This document shows, piece after piece, positions 22,613 through 31,050 of a DNA stretch of 34,221 nt (its first letter is position 1; each line of letters begins with the position of its first letter). The stretch comes from Victivallales bacterium. GTDB lineage: Bacteria; Verrucomicrobiota; Lentisphaeria; Oligosphaerales; Oligosphaeraceae. A program made the position numbers and the translations under genes. The notes under the pieces were generated by a model. It saw only the letters and a list, made by a program, of their open reading frames with translations, was not told the DNA's origin and did not search any database. The stretch is taken from positions 1 to 34,221 of the forward strand of contig JAFZAB010000005.1 in assembly GCA_017548425.1 (NCBI GenBank). Direction: 5' to 3'.

Positions 22613-24688
22613 TTAATGTTCATCCGCAGACGGAGGCTTGGGGGATTGCGTCTCCGGCGGGGCGGGAGTGCCTGAAGCCTGCTGAGTCTTCTGTTCCTTT
22701 GGAGGTTCAGACTTCTGTTCTTTCGTAGGCTCCTGCTTGGGCTTTTGCTCCTTTACAGGTTCAGGCTGATCTGGCGTAAGGTCTTTCGTCAAGTCGATGC
22801 TTGTTTGCGATGCTTGTTGTGAGGCGTTTTCAGCCGCAGGCTGTTCGTCTTCTTCTTTTGGCTTCGCGTATTGCGGCCGTCCATGATAGAGACGGCAGAT
22901 GGAAGAGGCGATGACGTCGCAGACAATGGTCAGTTCGCCGATAGTGAGATCCGCGTCGTCGAATTGGCGGTTTTTCATCTTGTTCATGATCAGTTTATCG
23001 ACGAAATCGCGGACTTTGGCGTATTCGATATGGTCCCATTTCTGGAGCTCCGCGCGGGAGGCGGCTTCGCAGATGTCTGCGATTTCGACGATGACGGCTT
23101 CCTTCCGTCGTGGCAGCGGACCTTCGTAGGAATAATCCTTCTTGTCTGGAACTGGTTCGCTTTTGGCTTCCGCTTCCATGCAGGCCTTGTGGTAGAAATA
23201 ACTGATGACATCCGTGCCATGATGGGTCACAATAGCTTCCGTGATAGGACGTTGCAACTTGTATTTGCGGGCCAGTTCGCCACCGTAGATGACATGTTCG
23301 CGGATTTTCGCGCAGCTCTTGATGGGCGGAAGGCCTTCATGCGGATTCGGCTGGCCTTCGATAAGATTTTCGACGAAGAATTCCGGATTGCGCAATTTGC
23401 CGACATCGTGGAACGAGCCGCAGACTTTGGCGAGTAGCTTGTTGGCGCCGATGGCTTGAGCGGCGTCATAAGCGAATTGGCCGACTTGGACGCTGTGGTT
23501 GTAAGTGCCTTTGGCTTCGTCATTAAGCCTGTTCAACAGCGGATGATCCATGGAGCTGAGCTCATGGAGCGCGATTGGCGTCACGACATCGAAGAAGCGT
23601 TCGCACAGAGCGGGCAAGAAGAAGAGAGCGATGATCACGATGAAACTGTTGGCGAGAGCCATCAGGAGGAGTTTGATCCAGAAATGCGGCAGTTGGACGG
23701 GTTCGTCCGTGTGCAGAAGCGTGAAGAACAAACGGGTCCATTCATTCCATGCGTCGTTTTCGGGAACCTGCCAGAGGAAATACAGTGAGAGCAACAGGAG
23801 AATGCCGACGAGCTGAAGTCCGCCAAGCAGGAAACCGTTGCGTTTAGAGACGTTATGGAAAATGACGATGCCGCTGAATGACGTGATGATGGCGTGGACG
23901 AACAGCGGGTAGGGGCATTCGCCGCCCATAAGTGTCGGCGTCAGAAGGGAAAGCAACATGGAGATGCAGATGCCGAAGCGGATGCCGAGCAGATAGACGC
24001 CCAGCGATGGAAACAGCGCCATCGGCAGGAAGATGCGCAGATGATAAGAGTTTCCCAATGCGTAGGTATGGAATATATGCTGCGCGATGACAAGCATCAG
24101 CATGTGGAAGAAAATGAAGAGGGAACTGAGGGTGACGCGGCTGGGGCGGGCGAAGAAGTTGTCCCGCAGACCGAGCAGGCAGGCACCGAAGCAGACGAGA
24201 ATGGCGGCGAACATGAGCGCGGAGCGGATGAAGCCGCCGAGATTAAATCGTTGTTCATTCAAATACACATTCTTATATTCGAGAAGCAACGTCGCCGTTC
24301 GCGATGTGTATTTTTCGTCTTGACGTATGAGACATGTGTCGATAGGGACGATGGGATTGAATTTGCGGGCCCATGGCGGCTGGTTGTCCGGCCTGCCGTC
24401 CCGCGACAACGATTCCGCGGGAGGCTGGAAGACGGTGGAGGGGAAACTTCGCTCGGAATAGACGGTCTTGCTGGCGGTTGCATCGACAAGATCCGCAGGC
24501 GTCGTCGCTTCCATGACTTCCTTCGGAAGATAGGAGGAGGACGTTCGAAGGAAGGATTGGAGCAGGAGACACAAGCAGCACGCAGTCCACAGAATCGCAA
24601 AGCATGTGAACATGGTCATGCCGTGCGAATGTCGTATGGCTTCTGGGTGATAGCCCATCTCGCGCACTGGTTGTTTTATTGCATCCAT
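22613..24688 (-). CDS. 7TM-HD phosphohydrolase, PgpH/YqfF type
   Basis: A 691-residue membrane protein: an N-terminal helix (~24-46), an extracytoplasmic region (~47-150), seven membrane helices (~150-360), and a cytoplasmic HD domain with GTYNHS (His398), SFHDVGK (His427-Asp428), REHVIYGGELA (His465) and THHGTDVISYFYH (~488). This architecture is that of PgpH, a c-di-AMP phosphodiesterase, and the family is usually placed before ybeY as here. The extracytoplasmic region is shorter than in Firmicute PgpH. The last ~80 residues are a disordered Pro/Glu/Lys/Gln tail with repeated KEQK units. The gene starts 15 nt after the fabF stop without a visible Shine-Dalgarno sequence. Whether this organism makes c-di-AMP cannot be judged from the window. 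Confidence 0.9.
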   Translation of the reverse strand: MDAIKQPVREMGYHPEAIRHSHGMTMFTCFAILWTACCLCLLLQSFLRTSSSYLPKEVMEATTPADLVDATASKTVYSERSFPSTVFQPPAESLSRDGRPDNQPPWARKFNPIVPIDTCLIRQDEKYTSRTATLLLEYKNVYLNEQRFNLGGFIRSALMFAAILVCFGACLLGLRDNFFARPSRVTLSSLFIFFHMLMLVIAQHIFHTYALGNSYHLRIFLPMALFPSLGVYLLGIRFGICISMLLSLLTPTLMGGECPYPLFVHAIITSFSGIVIFHNVSKRNGFLLGGLQLVGILLLLSLYFLWQVPENDAWNEWTRLFFTLLHTDEPVQLPHFWIKLLLMALANSFIVIIALFFLPALCERFFDVVTPIALHELSSMDHPLLNRLNDEAKGTYNHSVQVGQFAYDAAQAIGANKLLAKVCGSFHDVGKLRNPEFFVENLIEGQPNPHEGLPPIKSCAKIREHVIYGGELARKYKLQRPITEAIVTHHGTDVISYFYHKACMEAEAKSEPVPDKKDYSYEGPLPRRKEAVIVEIADICEAASRAELQKWDHIEYAKVRDFVDKLIMNKMKNRQFDDADLTIGELTIVCDVIASSICRLYHGRPQYAKPKEEDEQPAAENASQQASQTSIDLTKDLTPDQPEPVKEQKPKQEPTKEQKSEPPKEQKTQQASGTPAPPETQSPKPPSADEH

Positions 24689-24703
24689 ATATGAATGAGA
24701 TAC

Positions 24704-25957
24704 TTACTGATATTTGGCGAACAGGACGGACGCGTTGTGGCCGCCAAATCCAAGATTGTTGTTGAGCGCGAGGCGGACATCGACTTCACGTGCTTCATTG
24801 GGGACGTAGTCGAGATCGCAGTCCGGATCAGGCGTCGTGTAATTGATGGTCGGCGGCACGACGCCGTGCATGATGGATTTGATGCAGACGACGGATTCGA
24901 AGCCGCCCGCCGCGCCGAGCATGTGGCCCGTCATGGATTTCGTGCTGCTGACGGGAGTCTGTTTGGCCTTCTTCTCGCCAAAGACCATTTTGAGGGAAGC
25001 TGTTTCCGTCAAGTCGTTTAGCTTGGTCGATGTGCCGTGCGCGTTGACGTAATCCAATGCGTCATACGGGAGATTGGCATGCTGGAAGGCCATCTTGATG
25101 GCGCGCTGGATGCCTTCGCCGTTTTCCGCCGGATGCGTGATGTGGTAAGCGTCCGCGCTGAGGCCGTAGCCGACGACTTCGGCGAGAATGTTGGCACCAC
25201 GCTTCTTCGCATGTTCTTCTGATTCAATGACTAGCACGCCTGCGCCTTCTGCGGGGACGAAGCCGTCGCGGTCTTTGTCAAACGGGCGGCTGGCGTGTTC
25301 TGGATCATCGTTGTTCGCGGAAAGGGCTTTCAGTGAACCGAATCCGGCCAGCGAGAACGGTTCGACGACGGCTTCCGTGCCGCCGCAGACCATGACATCC
25401 GCATCACCACGAACGATCATCCAATAGGCTTCGCCGATGGAATGCAGACCGGATGCGCAAGCTGTTACGATACAGAAGTTTGGCCCCTTCAAATGATGGC
25501 GGATGGCGACGTAGCCGGACGCCATGTTGGAGATCATCATGGGGATGGACATCGCGGAGACGCCTCTCGGGCCCTTTTCTGCGAGCGAGCGAATCTGCTC
25601 TTCAATCGTCGTAAGTCCGCCAATACCAGATGATACGATGACACCAGCGCGCGTCTCGTCAATGCCTTTGGCTTCCGTCAGGCCGGCCTGGGCGAGAGCC
25701 TCGTCACTGGCGACGACGGCGTAATGGCAGAACAAGTCAAGGCGTTTGGCTTCTTTCGGGCCGATGATGGCCTCCGTGTCCAAATCTTTGACTTCGCCAG
25801 CGATCATGCAACGGTAACCTGTTGCATCGAACTTGGTTACAGGACCAATACCAGATTTTCCGGCCAGAAGGTTCTTCCAGCAGGATTCAACATCGTTACC
25901 GACTGGTGAGACGGCTCCCAGACCGGTGACAACCACTCGTTTTTGCATCATGGACAT
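24704..25957 (-). CDS. fabF: 3-oxoacyl-[acyl-carrier-protein] synthase II
   Basis: A 417-residue condensing enzyme with the Cys-His-His catalytic triad of KAS I/II: TACASG (Cys167), NAHGTST (His307) and STKSMTGHMLGAAGG (Lys340, His345), and the C-terminal NNLGFGGHNAS. It extends acyl-ACP with malonyl-ACP in fatty-acid synthesis. Similarity to FabF rather than FabB is inferred from length and the GVIVSSGIGGL region. The ATG at 25957 has no good Shine-Dalgarno sequence, though AAAGAT lies 8 nt before. The acpP terminator lies 250 nt upstream, so it probably has its own promoter in the intervening region, where two palindromes occur. Its 3' end is 15 nt from the PgpH-type gene, and co-transcription is likely. 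Confidence 0.95.
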   Translation of the reverse strand: MSMMQKRVVVTGLGAVSPVGNDVESCWKNLLAGKSGIGPVTKFDATGYRCMIAGEVKDLDTEAIIGPKEAKRLDLFCHYAVVASDEALAQAGLTEAKGIDETRAGVIVSSGIGGLTTIEEQIRSLAEKGPRGVSAMSIPMMISNMASGYVAIRHHLKGPNFCIVTACASGLHSIGEAYWMIVRGDADVMVCGGTEAVVEPFSLAGFGSLKALSANNDDPEHASRPFDKDRDGFVPAEGAGVLVIESEEHAKKRGANILAEVVGYGLSADAYHITHPAENGEGIQRAIKMAFQHANLPYDALDYVNAHGTSTKLNDLTETASLKMVFGEKKAKQTPVSSTKSMTGHMLGAAGGFESVVCIKSIMHGVVPPTINYTTPDPDCDLDYVPNEAREVDVRLALNNNLGFGGHNASVLFAKYQ

Positions 25958-26027
25958 ATTTAATCTTTATATAAGTAGAGGTAGTTTAAAAATGATGATG
26001 GATAACCACCTATTAAGATAACATCAC

Positions 26028-26043
26028 TTTGCAAATTCGCAAA
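26028..26043. promoter_or_regulatory. Candidate operator palindrome upstream of fabF
   Basis: TTTGC-N6-GCAAA at 26028-26043, symmetric at 7 of 8 positions, lies about 70 bp upstream of the fabF start (minus strand). Position suits a repressor or activator site; no regulator is identified. Confidence 0.3.
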
Positions 26044-26061
26044 TCAAGCGGCCGTTTAATC

Positions 26062-26088
26062 TTGTCATAAATGGACAAAATATGACAA
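26062..26088. promoter_or_regulatory. Perfect 8-bp inverted repeat upstream of fabF
   Basis: TTGTCATA (26062-26069) and its exact complement TATGACAA (26081-26088) flank an 11-bp A-rich spacer. It lies about 105-130 bp upstream of fabF and could bind a dimeric regulator. The rest of 25958-26147 is AT-rich without a gene. Confidence 0.3.
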
Positions 26089-26147
26089 AATACTAAAAGT
26101 TTGGACATGGGAAGGGAAGAAACCACGGAAACTGCTTCGCAGTGCTG

Positions 26148-26182
26148 ATGGCTTATGGCCTATGGCTGATGGCTGATGGTTT
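26148..26182. repeat. Heptamer tandem array (ATGGCYK), second copy
   Basis: Five consecutive 7-bp units of ATGGCYK type, the last degenerate (ATGGTTT), lie between fabF and the acpP terminator. The unit is the same as in the array at 18972-19020, 7 kb away. Confidence 0.8.
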
Positions 26183-26209
26183 TCTATAAGGCTAGAAATC
26201 TAGAAACAA

Positions 26210-26243
26210 AACAAGGCCGTTGCAATAAAGCAACGGCCTTGTT
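26210..26243 (-). terminator. Rho-independent terminator of acpP
   Basis: A perfect 14-bp stem (26243-26230 with 26223-26210, aacaaggccgttgc core) with a 6-nt loop is followed on the minus strand by TTTTGTTTC. It is 26 nt after the acpP stop. Confidence 0.9.
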
Positions 26244-26268
26244 GGGAAAATTGTGTGGGACGGATGAA

Positions 26269-26523
26269 TTACTTCTCTTCGTCGCCCGTGCCGAGTTTTT
26301 CTTCTACATATTTGATGGCATCGCCGACCGTGGTGAGGCCTTCGGCATCGTCATCGGGGATCTGGGTGTTGAAGGCGTTTTCGAGAGCCATGACCAGTTC
26401 GACGATATCCAGGGAGTCTGCGCCAAGGTCTTCAATGAATTTGGCTTCCGGTTTGACCTGCTCTTCCTGGCACTGGAGTTGCTCAACGATAATTTTAATG
26501 ACGCGTTCACCATTCTTTGACAT
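26269..26523 (-). CDS. acpP: Acyl carrier protein
   Basis: An 84-residue acidic protein with the phosphopantetheine attachment motif [15 protein letters not shown] (Ser37), plus the usual N-terminal helix and C-terminal IKYVEEKL. It carries acyl intermediates in fatty-acid synthesis after modification by holo-ACP synthase, and possibly in lipid A or other acyl transfers. GGAG lies 8 nt before the ATG, and a near-consensus promoter and a strong terminator bracket the gene, so it is mostly monocistronic and highly expressed. fabF follows on the same strand, as in many genomes, but behind the terminator. The C-terminus has a short acidic tail (GTGDEEK). Confidence 0.96.
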   Translation of the reverse strand: MSKNGERVIKIIVEQLQCQEEQVKPEAKFIEDLGADSLDIVELVMALENAFNTQIPDDDAEGLTTVGDAIKYVEEKLGTGDEEK

Positions 26524-26569
26524 GTTGTGTCTCCAAATTGTTAAATTGTTTGTTTATAGACAGTTTTGT

Positions 26570-26597
26570 GTATTACGGTATCAGATTGAGATGTCAA
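26570..26597 (-). promoter_or_regulatory. Near-consensus sigma70-type promoter of acpP
   Basis: On the minus strand TTGACA (26597-26592) is a perfect -35 box, then 16 nt, then TAATAC (26575-26570). Transcription would start near 26563, about 40 nt before the acpP ATG. Confidence 0.7.
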
Positions 26598-26687
26598 TCG
26601 CATGAAATGGAAAAAATAATTTTTATAATGTAGCACAAAATGAAAAAAAATCAAGTGGGCCGAATGAAAAGGCATTTTCTTTGGCAG

Positions 26688-29600
26688 TCATTTGCGGTAG
26701 ATGATCCATTTATCGATGTTCTTTTCGACGAGAAAGTTCGTTTCGAGGATTTGTCGTGGGATGACGGCGGTGGCGGGTTGTCCGTTGACCGTCAGGATTT
26801 CCATGGACGGTCTGGGGGCGATTCGTCTGGAAAGGGTGCTTTGCCATGGGGCGAACCATGCGGGCGACAGATTTTCCAGATTGGCGTCCGGAAGCAAGAC
26901 GTGCTTCCCGGACGTGGTGGCGGTGAGGACGATGTGGCCGTCCTCCATGACGATGAAGGATGATTCGCGTCTGGCCGACGGAAATGGCGGCGTCGAGAAA
27001 GCTGAGGCGACACCGCAGAGTGAAGCGGCGTCGTTGGCTTGGAACCAGATGACGCCGTGAGGTTTATGACGTTTCAAATCCTCCAATGTGTCGAACGCGG
27101 CGAATTGCAGCGTGGTCACGTCATCCAGAAAATGGCCTGCGACGATTTCGCCGGAAAGTTCAAGAAGACGGAGCGCGGGGAAAAGCGACCGCCAACTGAA
27201 TTCAGGGGATTCCCTGTCCAGAAGTGCCTTGAAAAGAACGCCATAGCGGTCAATCAGAATGCGGACGCGCTCTTTGTCCTGCTCGATGATTTCGAGCGGA
27301 TCGGTCGATTTGTCTGTCCATGGGACTTTTCGCCATGGGATTCTGTTGACGGCGTTGAATCTGGAATTGGCGTGTGTGGCGGGATGGCGGCGGTGCGATG
27401 TGGAGAGGTGCGACGAGCGTGGCGTGACGTTCTTTTGCGTCGTTGTGGCGCTTAACAGACGGATTGGCGCGAAGGAATCGGACGTGATCTCGCCGTTGAA
27501 AAACGCTGTAAGAAATTCGTCATGAACGGCTTCCGTTTTGTCTGGCGAATAGTCGTCCGCACGGAGGAAGGCGTCCAGTGTGAAGGGGGCGTCCGGCCAG
27601 TTTGTTTCCGAAACGGTCGTCGGTTGGATATAGGGCAGATCGGATTCCTGCACGAAACGGACGCTTCGTTCGGAGGAGCCGACGGCGAGAAAGCCGTCGG
27701 CGGCAATGGAATCAAGCCACAGCGGATCGTAGTTTGGAAAACGCGACGGAAAGAACGTCGTTTCAAGGCTGTCAAGCTTCAACGGCAGCCCTGTGAATTT
27801 CAGAAGCAGTTGCTTCAGAGCATCTTGTTGCAAGCCGTCATCCGACGGCGAACCGAGATTGTGCGCAAGCCATGATTGGTACTGTTGCGGCGAAACTGGC
27901 GTGAAATCAAGCAGGCGTCTTGCGTTTCGTTCTGTCCGAACAAGACGCTCAAGTGTTTCGCGCAAACAGATTTGCGGCGACGGCAGGGTGGCTGTAAACG
28001 TTCCTTCGACGAGAACGCCAGATTGCAACAGATGGCGGATCGCCGTTTCGACGGCGTCCGCCGGAAGCGGAATTCGCGATGAAAAATCTGCCAACGGGAT
28101 GGGGCCGTAGTACTGAAGGACTTGTTTCAGACGGGAGGCGAGAAGCGGCGTGTCATTCAATGGGAAGTTCTTGATTTCACGGGCGTTGGCGGCGTCCGCC
28201 ACGAAGGCCGCGCCATTCATTTTGATCGTGGTGGTTTTTACTTTAAGAATCTCTTCTGCAACGCCTTCTGAATCTCGCCTGATGGCTTCGACAAGCTCCG
28301 TCCATTCCGCCAATGGCATGCACCAACGGTCATGAATGACATTTTGCAGTTCGTCGGCGGATGATGGCGTGTAACCGGACGCCGTGCCCTGCCTTTTGGC
28401 CTCGAAGGCGCGGATGGTCTCCAGACTGACAGAAATGTTAATCGCCTGCGTTCCAATGAGATCGGAAATCCAATTCGAATTGGGCGAGGCTGGTTTGGCC
28501 GTTCGGTCACTGGCGTACATGAGCGTGTTGACCTGCGTCCATTTGCCTTGATTGGCGAACGGACTGGCGGTCGTGAGATTGATTTCCGTGACTTGAACGG
28601 CACCTTCTTGAAGTTGTGTCAAAATCTTGCGCAAATGCGGCAGATCGAATTCGTCCTGAAGGCAGGAGCGCCATGCTTCGACGGCGATTGGAAAGTCCGG
28701 ATAGGCGGCGATTTCGTCCCAAAGCTTTTGGGCGCGGAGGCGCGTCATCCATAACGGTTTCCGTTTTCCAGGCGGTCCTTTGGGAAGCAAAATGGCGCGT
28801 CCGGCGGCTTCACGGAAATGCGCGGCGAAAAAGGCCGAATTCTGAAGTCCTTGCAGGACAAGCTGTTCGATGTTTTCTGGCGTGATTGCCGTGAAGATTT
28901 CCGCTTGGGTGACTGGCTTCGAAGCGGAAATCCAGATGCCGTCATTGTTGGCGACGATGTCGGCGTCTTGCAATGAATCGACGGAACAGCAGGCAGTGCG
29001 GATAGCGATGGACAGCGGGCGGTTGAGACGTCCTCCCCAGAAGGTATGGAGGACAGTTTGGAAGAGCTCTTCGCCTTCTTCGTTGTGGCTTTGGACATGT
29101 TCGATGAGGATGTGGTGCGAATTGGGCAGGATGTTGGTCGTTGCCTTTTGGGCGCGAAGGTATTCGTCCAGACGGATGGCGTCCGGCGGCTCCATTCCAT
29201 TATTATTAATAAGGTACGGAAGCAGGGAGCCTTTTTGCTCCAAAACGGCGTCCCATTCCGCCAGCATGTCCGCCATGCGGCGCGAAAGGCCGTAGGGGCG
29301 ATCCTGCGGTTCGGCCTTCCAAAATGGCACTTCCGCCGTGGAGGCGACAGGCGTGACGAAAACGTCGTCATGGGTGATGCGATCAATGGCCCACGCCTGT
29401 GTGCCGAGCGTGAAACGCTGTCCGATGCGGGCCTCCCAGACGAACTCTTCATCCAGTTCGCCGAGCATGGCGCTGTCGGAAGACTGGCGGAGCTTGTACA
29501 GGCCGCGGTCCGGAATGGTTCCAGAGGAGAGCTTTAGCGCTGTCGATGCGTCATGCCGTGTCTGGCAGACGGTTCCGTCTGCGCTGAGATTGAGCCGTGG

Positions 29601-30578
29601 GCGGAGGGCGGTGACGGAGAGATTGCTGTAACGTCCTGCCAACAACTGGATAACAGCGTCAAAGTGCTGTCTGGGAAGGTTTCTGTATGACCAGATGGAC
29701 GTGATGAAATTGTAAAGCGAATCAAGCTTTCGCGGTGTGTGAAGCGCAACGGCGAGAATGATTTGTGCAAGAATGTCCAGACAATTTTGTGGCGGTTGGG
29801 ACGGCTCGATGTCCTTTTCGACGACGGCGTCTCGGACGGCGAGAGCCTGCAGCAGTTCATGCGGATGAGTGGCGAGCAAGAGGGCGCGGCTGGCCGCGCC
29901 TACTTGATGGCCTGCACGGCCGATTCGCTGCGTCGCGGCCGCAATGGAGGATGGTGCGTTGACGAGAACGACTTCGTCAATGGCGCCGATGTCGATGCCG
30001 AGTTCGAGCGATGATGTGGCGACGATGGCTTTTAGTTCTCCCGCCTTCATGCGCTTTTCGACGGTCTGGCGGATTTCCTTTGAAAGCGAGCCGTGGTGTG
30101 AAAAGGCGAGCAGGCTCTGTTGGCCGTCATTGATGTTCTGTGAAATTTTTTCACATGTGTTTCTGGCGTTACAGAAAATCAATGTGGAATGATTCGTCTG
30201 GAGATGCGGCAGAACGATTTGCGCGACGCGTTTCCAGGCGTTGTCGTCGTTGACCGTCGTATCCGGTTCGGGTAGGAGACGGACTTTCACGTCAAGTTGC
30301 CGTGTGTTGGGGCATTCGACGATGGTGATGGGACGGGGGGAGGGCGGTGTTGTCCGCGCGGAGGCTCCTGCTGCGAAGGCTGCCGCGACGGTGGCTGGCT
30401 TGACGGTGGCGGATAGGGCGATACGTTGAAAATCGCCCGCGAATTCGGCGAGCCATTCCAGTGAAGCGGCCAGTTGGATGCCGCGGCGTGTGTTGAGCAA
30501 CGCATGGACTTCATCAATGATGACGGTCTTGACGTTGCCAAAGAGATTTTCGACCAACTCCCGCTTGGACTGAAGCAT
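26688..30578 (-). CDS. lhr: Lhr-type superfamily 2 helicase, main (3') part after an internal stop
   Basis: Together with 30618-31019 this is one Lhr helicase gene of 1443 sense-length codons, close to the usual ~1500, split by TAG at 30618-30620. Reading on in the same frame gives PEILITTPESLFLML immediately after the stop, the conserved Lhr motif. This part holds the DEVH box (VIIDEVHALL), motif III (ALSATV), the second RecA domain (TLIFCNARNTCEKIS, VATSSLELGIDIGAIDEV, QRIGRAGHQ), the winged-helix region and the long C-terminal Lhr domain. Lhr is a 3'-5' DNA/RNA-DNA helicase in repair. The first ATG after the stop (30578) would make a protein lacking motif I, hence without ATPase activity; there is no ribosome site there. 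It may be a recent pseudogene, a sequencing or assembly error, or readthrough. Confidence 0.85.
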   Translation of the reverse strand: MLQSKRELVENLFGNVKTVIIDEVHALLNTRRGIQLAASLEWLAEFAGDFQRIALSATVKPATVAAAFAAGASARTTPPSPRPITIVECPNTRQLDVKVRLLPEPDTTVNDDNAWKRVAQIVLPHLQTNHSTLIFCNARNTCEKISQNINDGQQSLLAFSHHGSLSKEIRQTVEKRMKAGELKAIVATSSLELGIDIGAIDEVVLVNAPSSIAAATQRIGRAGHQVGAASRALLLATHPHELLQALAVRDAVVEKDIEPSQPPQNCLDILAQIILAVALHTPRKLDSLYNFITSIWSYRNLPRQHFDAVIQLLAGRYSNLSVTALRPRLNLSADGTVCQTRHDASTALKLSSGTIPDRGLYKLRQSSDSAMLGELDEEFVWEARIGQRFTLGTQAWAIDRITHDDVFVTPVASTAEVPFWKAEPQDRPYGLSRRMADMLAEWDAVLEQKGSLLPYLINNNGMEPPDAIRLDEYLRAQKATTNILPNSHHILIEHVQSHNEEGEELFQTVLHTFWGGRLNRPLSIAIRTACCSVDSLQDADIVANNDGIWISASKPVTQAEIFTAITPENIEQLVLQGLQNSAFFAAHFREAAGRAILLPKGPPGKRKPLWMTRLRAQKLWDEIAAYPDFPIAVEAWRSCLQDEFDLPHLRKILTQLQEGAVQVTEINLTTASPFANQGKWTQVNTLMYASDRTAKPASPNSNWISDLIGTQAINISVSLETIRAFEAKRQGTASGYTPSSADELQNVIHDRWCMPLAEWTELVEAIRRDSEGVAEEILKVKTTTIKMNGAAFVADAANAREIKNFPLNDTPLLASRLKQVLQYYGPIPLADFSSRIPLPADAVETAIRHLLQSGVLVEGTFTATLPSPQICLRETLERLVRTERNARRLLDFTPVSPQQYQSWLAHNLGSPSDDGLQQDALKQLLLKFTGLPLKLDSLETTFFPSRFPNYDPLWLDSIAADGFLAVGSSERSVRFVQESDLPYIQPTTVSETNWPDAPFTLDAFLRADDYSPDKTEAVHDEFLTAFFNGEITSDSFAPIRLLSATTTQKNVTPRSSHLSTSHRRHPATHANSRFNAVNRIPWRKVPWTDKSTDPLEIIEQDKERVRILIDRYGVLFKALLDRESPEFSWRSLFPALRLLELSGEIVAGHFLDDVTTLQFAAFDTLEDLKRHKPHGVIWFQANDAASLCGVASAFSTPPFPSARRESSFIVMEDGHIVLTATTSGKHVLLPDANLENLSPAWFAPWQSTLSRRIAPRPSMEILTVNGQPATAVIPRQILETNFLVEKNIDKWIIYRK

Positions 30579-30617
30579 GAGAAAGAGGCTTTCAGGCGTT
30601 GTAATCAGAATTTCCGG

Positions 30618-31019
30618 CTAATTGGCCCAGATGCTTCGCCGCTCCGCCGCCGTGGAATCGCCGCTACGGACGGCGATTCTGGGGGATGGGAGAATCTTGC
30701 CGTGACTGGCGGCCAATTCATGAATTTCCGCCAATGGCGTGAGCAGATTTTCGCGAATATCGTTGTTAAGTGCCTTCAATGGCGAGACATAAATGGCGGC
30801 AAGCTGTCTGGATGGCCACTTCTGTGTTAACAGCTGATTGATGGTCCAGAGAAAAGCCGTGAGCGTTTTGCCGCTACCGGTCGGCGCCGTGACGAGAATA
30901 TTGTCGCCATTCGCGATGACAGGCCATGATCGCGTCTGCGTTTCCGTCGGCTTCGAATGGGCCGATTGGAACCATTCGGTGATGAATGGCGCGAAAATGG
31001 ACAACGGATTCTCAGACAT
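30618..31019 (-). pseudogene. lhr: Lhr helicase, 5' fragment ending at in-frame TAG
   Basis: 133 codons from ATG 31019 to TAG at 30618-30620. They contain the Q-motif-like start TETQTRSWPVI, Walker A APTGSGKT (45-52) and AIYVSPLKALNNDI (motif Ia), then RSIWAN directly before the stop. No frameshift is needed to join it to the downstream part, so a single base change (for example from TAC or TAT to TAG) explains the interruption. Alone it would be an incomplete first RecA domain. It follows the hydrolase gene by 31 nt on the same strand with no visible Shine-Dalgarno sequence. Confidence 0.85.
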
Positions 31020-31050
31020 TGATACGGAGGCTCTTACAGAAAATAAAGGG

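Noticed and set aside
26640..26687. Rho-independent terminator for lhr at the run of eight T residues (minus strand)
   Set aside because: No stem longer than about 3 bp could be formed before the T-run.
30618..30620. TAG reassigned to an amino acid in this organism
   Set aside because: TAG terminates at least four intact genes here at the expected family length, so general reassignment is unlikely. Local readthrough remains open.
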